From NCBI RefSeq assembly GCF_022539505.1, contig NC_061509.1:205308721-205372720 (forward strand): a DNA stretch of 64,000 nt, read 5' to 3'. The position numbers were made by a program, and so were the translations under genes. The notes beneath the pieces are model-generated. The model was not told the origin of the DNA and searched no databases. It worked only from the letters and a program-made list of their open reading frames with translations. Below, piece after piece: positions 56,743 to 64,000 of the stretch. The DNA is from Lolium rigidum (lineage: Eukaryota > Streptophyta > Magnoliopsida > Poales > Poaceae). Position 1 is the stretch's first letter. Every line of letters begins with the position of its first letter.

Positions 56743-57377
56743 TGTTGCGGTCGAAACCCACCGGCGGGCAGCGACGGGCAACACCGTAGAGCCGGGAATC
56801 TCCCGGGATCTGCGGCTGGCCCCGGTCCCTCCGAGCGACGGCCCGCAAAGCCTTCGGCACGCACGTCCGATGCCGATGCAAGGGCGTGCCACCTGACCTA
56901 TACCTGGTCGGGAAGGTGTTGGAGAATGCCTCGCTTAGTTTCCTGCATGGCATACACGTAAACGTTAAATACGAGCCTCGATCGGCTCTCGAGTTGTCTC
57001 CGTGAATCGGCTCAAAGAGCCGATCCACCCATGATGCGTACGAGGTGTACGATCAGATGGTGGTCCTGCTTGATCAAGATAAAGCTAAAACGACCTACTA
57101 CGATTTAGGGTTTTCACCGCATAATCAGAACATCCTACTCGTGATCGAGCCTCGCGGCCACGCACGGTGATCGTAAACCGACCCTAGACAAGGCCTAAAA
57201 ACCAACACGAAGTTGATCCTCGGAACATCCCGTCTAGGGCTAGCAAACTACACCCTACGCGCCACTGGATCCTTCGACCCGTTTGTAAGGCCTAACAATG
57301 CAGATATTAAACTAATCCTTGAAGAACAAGGAGCAATCATAACGGATCGGATCTACTAAACAATGATCAAGCGGGGT

Positions 57378-57412
57378 GCCGCCCTTACACCCCAGATGGG
57401 TGTAAGGGCGGC
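57378..57412 (-). other. LTR hairpin 2 (R5 copy), fully paired
   Basis: Arms gccgcccttacaccc and gggtgtaagggcggc, 15 perfect pairs. Two pairs are changed on both sides relative to the R4 3' LTR. Confidence 0.9.
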
Positions 57413-57547
57413 TAGATGCCTAAGGGTTGCACGACGATAGCATATGATACGAAGAACAATGCTAACCCTAAAACATCTATGATAACTACGCTGCTCACCA
57501 TCAAAAAGGCTTCAGTACGAGCAGCGCATGGATGACGAATAAACGCG

Positions 57548-57582
57548 TGCTGCCTAGATCGCAAGATGCGATCTAGGCAGCA
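57548..57582 (-). other. LTR hairpin 1 (R5 copy)
   Basis: Same 16-bp perfect stem and AGA loop as in both R4 LTRs, although surrounding positions differ. Confidence 0.92.
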
Positions 57583-57911
57583 TGGTGCTTACCCGGAAGA
57601 AACCCTCGAGACGGGGGAGTTGGCGATGCGCCGAGATTGGTTTGTGGTGAACGTTGGTTGTTGTTTATTTCATAAACCCTAGATACATATTTATAGTCCG
57701 GGGGACTTTCTAATTCGAGCGTGCACCTAACCGTGCACGGGTTAAACTCTAACTTCTAAAATAAGATGCGATCTACTATAATACAGATACACGGGCAATT
57801 TAGCCCAACTTCTTCGTGTCAGGCCGCTTCAGAGATCCTCCACGCGTATATCCTTCAAGCCCATCTCACTTACGGCCTATCTCCTGATTTGGCCAAAATC
57901 TGGTGATAACA

Positions 57912-58791
57912 GAACTCCATTCCATATTCAAGTTCTACCATTTCAACATCAAACCTTAAGTGTGTCACCCTACGGTTCGCGAACTATGCGGACATGGTTG
58001 AGTACTCACTCCGACCAATAACCAATAGCGGGATCTGGAGATCCATAATGGCTCCCACATATTCAACGATGACTTCGGTGATCGAATGAACCATTCACAT
58101 ACGATACCAATTCCCTTTGTCACGCGATATTTTACTTGTCCGAGGTTTGATCATCGGTATCACTCTATACCTTGTTCAACCTCGTCTCCTGACAAGTACT
58201 CTTTACTCGTACCATGGCATGTGGTCTCTTATGAACTTATTCATATGCTTGCAAGACATTAGACGACATTCCACCGAGAGGGCCCGCAGTATATCTATCC
58301 GTCATCGGGATGGACAAATCCCATCGTTGATCCATATGCCTCAACTCATACTTTCCGGATACTTAATCCCACCTTTATAACCACCCATTTACGCAGTGGC
58401 GTTTGATGTAATCAAAGTACCTTTCCGGCATAAGTGATTTACATGATCTCATGGTCATAAGGACTAGGTAACTATGTATCGAAAGCTTATAGAAAATAAC
58501 TCAATGACGTGATCTTATGCTATGCTTAATTGGGTGTGTCCATTACATCATTCATACAATGATATAACCTTGTTATTAATAACATCCAATGTTCATGATT
58601 ATGAAACTAATCATCCATTAATCAACAAGCTAGTTTAAGAGGCATACTAGGGACTTCTTTGTTGTCTACATATCACACATGTACTAATGTTTCGGTTAAT
58701 ACAATTATAGCATGATATATAAACATTTATCATAAACACAAAGATATAAATAATAACCACTTTATTATTGCCTCTAGGGCATATCTCCTTC
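57912..58791 (-). mobile_element. BARE/Angela/WIS-type copia LTR fragment
   Basis: The minus strand starts GAAGGAGATATGCCCTAGAG and 'gcaataataaagtggttatt', the well-known start of this grass copia LTR, and continues with 'gtcatcattgaatatgtggg'-like text. It ends at the R5 boundary (57911/57912), so R5 probably inserted into it. The rest would lie beyond R5's missing 3' end. Confidence 0.85.
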
Positions 58792-60240
58792 GAGCGCAAC
58801 ACCAGGGATTCCGGCGCCAACGTGGAACCTGCACAACACAACCAAAGTACTTTGCCCCAACGAAACAGATGAGGTTGTCAATCTCACCGGCTTGCCGTAA
58901 CAAAGGATTAGATGTATAGTGTGGATGATGATTGTTTGCGAGAAAACAGTAGAACAAGTATTGCGAGTAAATTGTATTCGATGTAAAGAATAGGACCGGG
59001 GTCCACAGTTCACTACAGGTGTCTCTCCCATAAGATAAATAGCATGTTGGGTGAACAAATTACAGTCGGGCAATTGACAAATAGAGAGGGCATGACAATG
59101 CACATACATGATATGAAAAGTATAGTGAGATTTAATTGGGCATGACGACAAAGTACATAGACCGCTATCCAGCATGTATCTATGCCTAAAAAGTCCACCT
59201 TCAGGTTATCATCCGAACCCCTTCCAGTATTAAGTTGCAAACAACAGACAATTGCATTAAGTATGGTGCGTAATGTAATCAATAACTACATCCTCGGACA
59301 TAGCATCAATGTTTTATCCCTAGTGGCAACAGAGACATCCACAACCTTAGAACTTTTCGTCACTCGTCCCGCATTTAATGGAGGCATGAACCCACTATCG
59401 AGCATAAATACTCCCTCTTGGAGTTAAGAGTAAAAACTTGGCAAGAGCCTCTACTAATAACGGAGAGCATGCAAGATCATAAAAAACACATAGATAATAG
59501 ATTGATAATCAACATAACATAGTATTCTCTATCCATCGGATCCCGACAAACACAACATATAGAATTACAGATAGATGATCTTGATCATGTTAGGCAGCTC
59601 ACAAGATCCGACAATGAAGCACATGAGGAGAAGACAACCATCTAGCTACCGCTATGGACCCATAGTCCAGGGGTGAACTACTCACTCATCACTCCGGAGG
59701 CGACCATGGCGGTGAAGAGTCCTCCGGGAGATGATTCCCCTCTCCGGCGGGGTGCCGTAGGCGATCTCCGAGAATCCCCCGAGATGGGATTGGCGGCGGC
59801 GGCGTCTCGGTAAGGTTTTCCGTATCGTGGCTCTCGGTGATCGGGGGTTTCGCGACGGAGGCTTTAAGTAGGCGGAAGGGCAGGTCAAGAGGCGACGCGA
59901 GGGGCCCACACAACAGGGCCGCGCGGCCAGGAGGTGGGCCGCGCCGCCCTGGCGTGTCGCCGCCTCGTCGCCTCAATTCGTTTCCCTTTTCGGTCTTCTG
60001 GAAGCTTCGTGCAAAAATAGGACCCTGGGCGTTGATTTCGTCCAATTCCGAGAATATTTCCTTTGTAGGATTTCTGAAACCAAAAACAGCAGGAAACAAC
60101 AACTGGCTCTTCGGCATCTCGTTAATAGGTTAGTGCCGGAAAATGCATAAATATGACATAAAGTATGCATAAAACATGTAGATATCATCAATAATGTGGC
60201 ATGGAACATAAGAAATTATCGATACGTCGGAGACGTATCA
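58792..60240 (-). repeat. R8: LTR of the R2 type, truncated
   Basis: The minus strand begins TGATACGTCTCCGACGTATC at 60240 and matches the R2 LTR through 'gttggggcaaagtactttgg' down to 'gattccggcgccaacgtgga'. It is cut at 58792 by the copia LTR. No internal region remains. Confidence 0.85.
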
Positions 60241-60754
60241 AGGCCCGGCTGCCGCCGGCTGGTAGGACAAAAGATGTTGTACAAGTTTCTCATTGCGAGT
60301 ACGTATGACTATATATGGAAAACATGCCTACATGATTCATAATCTTGATGTTCTGTCTTAATGCTATTTCAATCCTATCAATTGCCCAACTGTAATTTGT
60401 TCACCCAACACTTGTTATTGGAGAGTTACCACTAGTGTAGATAGTCGGGAACCCCGGTCCATCTCTCATCATCATATACTCGTTCTATATGTCATTGGAA
60501 GTAGTATCAACTATTTTCCGGTGCCATTGCTCTCATATTACTGCTACTGCTGCTGTGTTACTGTTACTACTGCTCTCATATTACTGTTGCTTTCACATCA
60601 CCCCTGTTACTAGTGCTTTTCCAGGTGCAGCTGAATTGATGACTCATTTGTTAAGGCTTATAAGTATTCTTTACCTCCCCTTGTGTCGAATGAATAAATT
60701 TGGGTTTTACTTCCCTCGAAGACTGTTGCGATCCCCTATACTTGTGGGTTATCA
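60241..60754 (+). repeat. R9 5' LTR, 5'-truncated
   Basis: Ends 'ctatacttgtgggttatca' before 'agactattttc' and the primer site. The 5' part is displaced by R8. Part of it ('gcccaactgtaatttgttca') matches the R2/R8 LTR. Confidence 0.8.
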
Positions 60755-60765
60755 AGACTATTTTC

Positions 60766-60783
60766 TGGCGCCGTTGCCGGGGA
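60766..60783 (+). promoter_or_regulatory. R9 tRNA-Asp primer-binding site
   Basis: tggcgccgttgccgggga, a perfect complement of the plant tRNA-Asp 3' end including CCA. Only one copy here, unlike R2 and R3. Confidence 0.9.
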
Positions 60784-61013
60784 GGCATAGCTCTACTCAT
60801 AAGTTCACCTGGGGAGTACACTCTACCTCTCTCTCTCTATTTTGTTTTATTTTGTTTTGCTTAGTTTACTTTTGTCAAGTTTATTTGTGCTTAGTTTATT
60901 TCTGTCTAGTATTATTTTGCTTAGTTTACTTTTGTTTTTGTTTTGTTTTACTTTTCTCATATACCCAAAAATCCATAAAAATTTGAAAAACCTAAAAATT
61001 AAAAACTGTTGTT

Positions 61014-62381
61014 ATGGAAGAACCCACAACCTATTTGGAGCTTATTGAATTATATAATAATTATAGAGAATCAAGAACGGGAAAAGTTATGAGTGTTGTG
61101 ATAGAAAAACTGAATACAATTGCTAAAATCTTGCTTAAACGTCGTGATATAAACTGTTGCTCTAAACAGGATACTAAACATCTTAAATTTCAATGTGGCT
61201 TTAGTGAGGAAGTTTTAATTAAGAACTATAATTGGAATAGCTATCTTCTTTTTGGGTTCGAAGAGGTAGAACAATTTGTCTTATTTATGGGAGCTTCTGA
61301 GATCGAATCCTTCATATCTAAAAATTATGAAACTTGTGTTTTTTGCAAGGACCTTAAAGATTATGTCTCTTCTATCCTTAATTTTTGCATAGAAAGCTAC
61401 AGTGATAATCCCTATATCATTGATTATAAATAGAGACTCATTAATGCACAAGAATGCACTCACAATTTGCAGGAACCAGTGGAAGAAGAAATTGATGAAC
61501 CTGAAAGCTCATTGGATGAAAAAGAGGAGGAAATTGATGAGCCTGAAAGCTCATTGGATGAAAAAGAAGAGGAGAGTGATGAACAAAAGGAGGAAGAATG
61601 GATTAGCTACCCATGCCAACCTTCTAATGAGAGTAACTCTTTATCTCTTACACTATTTGATTGTCCTCCATGCTTACCAAAGGAGGTTGAATGTTATGTT
61701 CATGTGGATTCTCTTGAAATAGTACCTATGAGTGAAACTTGCGAGAATAATTATGCTCCTGTTATCAATGATAATCCATGCTGTTTTGATAAATTTTATG
61801 ATAATGCTTTGTTTGTGCCTGATGTCGATATGCATGGTACTAAAGAGTTTTGCTTGGCAAATGTTTATGATAAGTCTCTAGATGATGGTCCTATGTTACT
61901 TGAAAATATTAATTGTACTACTAATGAAAATGGGATTGGAGAGTTCTTGACTTTATCTATGAGTCCCATATCTTTTGAGATTGATCAATCATCTTGTTAC
62001 ATTATTGATAAAAGTGGGTTTGAAAGTTTTAATCCTATTATTTCTGAGCTTGATAAAAATTATGTGTTTATGGATCATGAAAAGCATGCTGTATGTGATA
62101 GTTATGTTGTTGAGTTTGTTCATGAAGCTACTGAAAATTATTATGAGATAGGAACATATGGTTGTAGAAATTTGCATGGTACTAAAACACCTCTCTATAT
62201 GCTGAAAATTTTGAAGTTACTCTTGTTTTATCTTCTTATGCTTGTCACTTTGTTATTCATGAATTTATTTGTGTACAAGATTCCTATGCATAGGAAGTGG
62301 GTTAGACTTAAATGTGTTTTGAATTTGCTTTTTGATGCTCTCTTTTGCTTCAACTCTTATTTCTTGCGAGTGCATCATTAA
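61014..62381 (+). CDS. R9 protein of unknown function with one in-frame stop
   Basis: Starts MEEPTTYLELIELYNNYRES. A TAG at 61431-61433 is the only stop in 455 codons; the frame continues open through RLINAQECTHNL. Residues 1-139 have no match in R1. About 155-185 is an acidic tandem duplication (EEIDEPESSLDEKEEEIDEP). The last ~110 residues contain CDSYVVEFVHEATENYYEIG, a Leu-rich hydrophobic stretch (LLLFYLLMLVTLLFMNLFV) and KIPMHRKWVRLK, shared with R1. No gag, protease or polymerase motif. A membrane segment is likely from composition. Function unknown. Confidence 0.7.
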
Positions 62382-62401
62382 AATTGCTCGAGCCCATCTT
62401 A

Positions 62402-62440
62402 ATGGCTATAAAGAAAGCACTTCTTGGGAGATAACCCATG
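62402..62440 (+). other. Conserved post-ORF motif (R9 copy)
   Basis: atggctataaagaaagcac then ttcttgggagataacccatg, identical to R1 over the whole motif, about 20 nt after the ORF stop. Confidence 0.85.
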
Positions 62441-64000
62441 TCTTTATTTTGCTACTGTTTTGTTGTGTTTTGGAAGTTGTTACTACTGTAGCAACCTCTC
62501 CTTATCTTTATTTTATTGCAATGTTGTGCCAAGTAAAGTCTCTAATAGAAGGTTGATGCTAGATTTGGATTTCTGCGCAGAAACAGCATTTCTTGTCGTC
62601 ACGAATCTGGGTATGATTCTCCGTAGTAACTCAGAAAAATCTGCCAATTTACGTGAGTGATCCTCGGATATGTACGCAACTTTCATTAGTTTTGAGTTTT
62701 CTGATTTGAGCAACGGAAGTACCTCTTAAAAATTCGTGTTTACCGGTTGTTCGGTTTTGACAGATTCTGTCTCTGTTTTTTGCATTGTCTCTTGTGGAAT
62801 TTAAGTGAGGCTTTCTAGACGTGGAGAGCTGTAGCTAATGTTTTATTGAGTTCTTGCAATGTGTCACTACAGGGCTAAAGTGGATTAAAGTTTTTTTTTA
62901 GTACTAACCCCTCTAATGAAGTTTATGAGAAGTTTGGTGTGAAGGTGGTCAAGAGAGGAGGATGATATATGATCAAGAAGAGTGAAAAGTATAAGCTTGG
63001 GGATTCCCCCGTGGTTCATCCCTGCATATTTCAAGAAGACTCAAGCGTCTAAGCTTGGGGATGCCCAAGGCATCCCCTTCTTCATCAACTTATCAGGTTC
63101 TTCTATTGAAACTATATTTTTATTCGGTCACATCTTATGTGCTTTACTTGGAGCGTATGTGTGCTTTTATTTTTGTTTTGTTTGAATAAGATCGGATCCT
63201 AGCAATCCTTGTGTGGGAGAGATACACGCTCCGCTTTTTCATATGAACACTTGTGTTCTTCGTTTTACTTTTAATGTTCAATGATAAAAGTTGGAAGCTA
63301 TTGCATTTATTGCTATTTGGTTGGAAAAAGAAAATGCTTCATATTGTCTTGGATAATTTGATACTTGGCAATTGTTTTGAGCTCCCAAAGTAGATCATGA
63401 TTAAGCTCTTGCATCATGTAGTTTAAACCTATTAGTGGAGAAATACCGTAGAGCTTGTTGAAACTGGTTTGCGTGATTGGTCTCTCTAAGGTCTAGATAT
63501 TTTCTGGTAGAAGTGTTTGAGCAACAAGGAAGACAATATAGAGTTTTATAATGCTTGCAATATGTTCTTATGTAAGTTTTGCTGTACCGGTTCATACTTG
63601 TGTTTGCTTCAAACAACCTTGCTAGCCCAAAGCCTTGTACTGAGAGGGAATGCTTCTCGTGCATCCAAAACCTTGAGCCAAAACCTATGCCATTTGTGTC
63701 CACCATATCTACCTACTATGTGGTATTTTCTGCCATTCCAAGTAAATACTTCATGTGCTACCTTTAAACCTTCAAAATGCTTCTAAATGTGTGTTGATGT
63801 TTTGTAGCTCATGAGGAAGTATGCGGTGTTTTATCTTTCAACCTTGTCATTTACTACTGACAGCTTTTCATAATGGACTAGTGGCACATCCGCTTATCCA
63901 ATAATTTTGCAAAAAGAGCTGGCAACGGGGTTCCCAGCCCCAATTAATTAACTTGCATTAATAATTCTCTTCATGTGTTTTGCCCTGATCTATCAGTAAG
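62441..64000 (+). other. R9 3' non-coding region
   Basis: Matches R1 13346-14349 and then R2 14450-15700 (minus strand), so it spans the stretch lost in the first gap. Includes the hairpin at 63057. No coding sequence is supported and no 3' LTR is reached. Confidence 0.8.
63057..63077 (+). other. Perfect 9-bp hairpin in R9 3' region
   Basis: GGGGATGCC-CAA-GGCATCCCC, same as R1 and R2. Confidence 0.85.

Larger units (their letters stand above)
33037..57911 (-). mobile_element. R5: gypsy element split by three nested insertions
   Basis: Pieces at 33037-33209, 39729-41784, 43400-43923 and 56037-57911 join into one minus-strand element once R4, the CACTA element and R6 are removed with one copy of each target duplication. 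Each join restores continuous text: 'gacgcaacttccggtgaggatg' matches R4 interior near 36190-36210, gag reads through the CACTA site, and QTW-LAKYATP reads through the R6 site. It has a 5' LTR (56743-57911), a primer site and gag. Protease is not visible. The 3' LTR is not in the window. Confidence 0.88.
56743..57911 (-). repeat. R5 5' LTR
   Basis: 1169 bp, plus-strand ends tgttgcggtcg and gataaca. Clearly related to, but more diverged from, the R4 LTRs. TATA on the minus strand at 57687-57696. Hairpins at 57548-57582, 57489-57526, 57378-57412 and 57006-57024. Confidence 0.88.
60241..64000 (+). mobile_element. R9: non-autonomous relative of R1, cut by the window end
   Basis: Partial 5' LTR (60241-60754) beginning exactly at the R8 boundary, tRNA-Asp primer site, a long ORF of unknown function and a 3' non-coding region to the window end. 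No gag or pol. Confidence 0.85.

Overview
This window looks like intergenic DNA from a large grass genome, probably a Pooideae (wheat/barley/oat/ryegrass relatives). That placement rests on a copia LTR of the BARE/Angela/WIS type, an Au-type SINE, a Stowaway MITE, and several Ty3/gypsy elements primed by tRNA-Asp. I cannot name the species. I see no intact host gene, tRNA, rRNA or CRISPR array. Almost everything is transposable-element sequence, mostly broken by frameshifts, and there are two 100-N assembly gaps (14350-14449 and 32937-33036).

Layout. 1-1330: tandem array of ~136-bp units in strict A/B alternation. ~1651-6778: decayed L1-type LINE (+) with an Au SINE (16-bp target duplication) in its reverse transcriptase. 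6822-6927: Stowaway MITE. 7400-8447: gypsy protease remnant (-) interrupted by a Mutator-like MITE with a perfect 9-bp duplication. 9897-10849: GC-rich duplicated block. 10850-20647: two convergent gypsy elements, R1 (+, no gag or pol, one ORF of unknown function) and R2 (-, gag-protease only), meeting at the first gap. 20648-29155: unclassified repeat array split by a 6.27-kb LTR-like insertion (probable solo LTR). 29156-31333: R3 (-, relative of R1). 33037-57911: R5, a gypsy element (-) carrying three nested insertions: R4 (a relative of R5, 33210-39723), a CACTA-type element (41788-43396) and R6 (43924-56031), a 12.1-kb Tat-lineage gypsy element. 57912-58791: BARE/Angela-type LTR piece. 58792-60240: R8, an LTR of the R2 type. 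60241-64000: R9 (+), a relative of R1 that runs off the end.

Most interesting points. (1) The LTRs of R4 and R5 carry three hairpins in the inferred 5' leader RNA. One is a perfect 16-bp stem identical in all three LTR copies, and the other two show compensatory base-pair changes between R4 and R5. (2) The R4/R5 interior is peppered with further hairpins built on GCCGAT/ATCGGC arms. (3) Both R4 and R6 carry an extra gene on the strand opposite to gag-pol. The one in R6 is a multi-exon gene with clear GT-AG introns and a Transposase_28-like domain. (4) R6 is flanked by a clean 5-bp target duplication but has no recognisable 3' LTR. (5) R2 and R3 contain a reiterated tRNA-Asp primer-binding-site cassette. 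(6) R1, R3 and R9 encode a protein family of unknown function; R1 and R9 share a membrane-segment-like C-terminal module, a post-ORF motif and a perfect 9-bp hairpin in the 3' region, and R2 shares the last two.

R2 (gag-protease, no polymerase) and R1/R9 (no gag or pol) look like complementary non-autonomous partners that would need polymerase from elsewhere. That is inference. Element boundaries given as exact are supported by terminal dinucleotides and target duplications read directly from the sequence; family names are from memory of published families.
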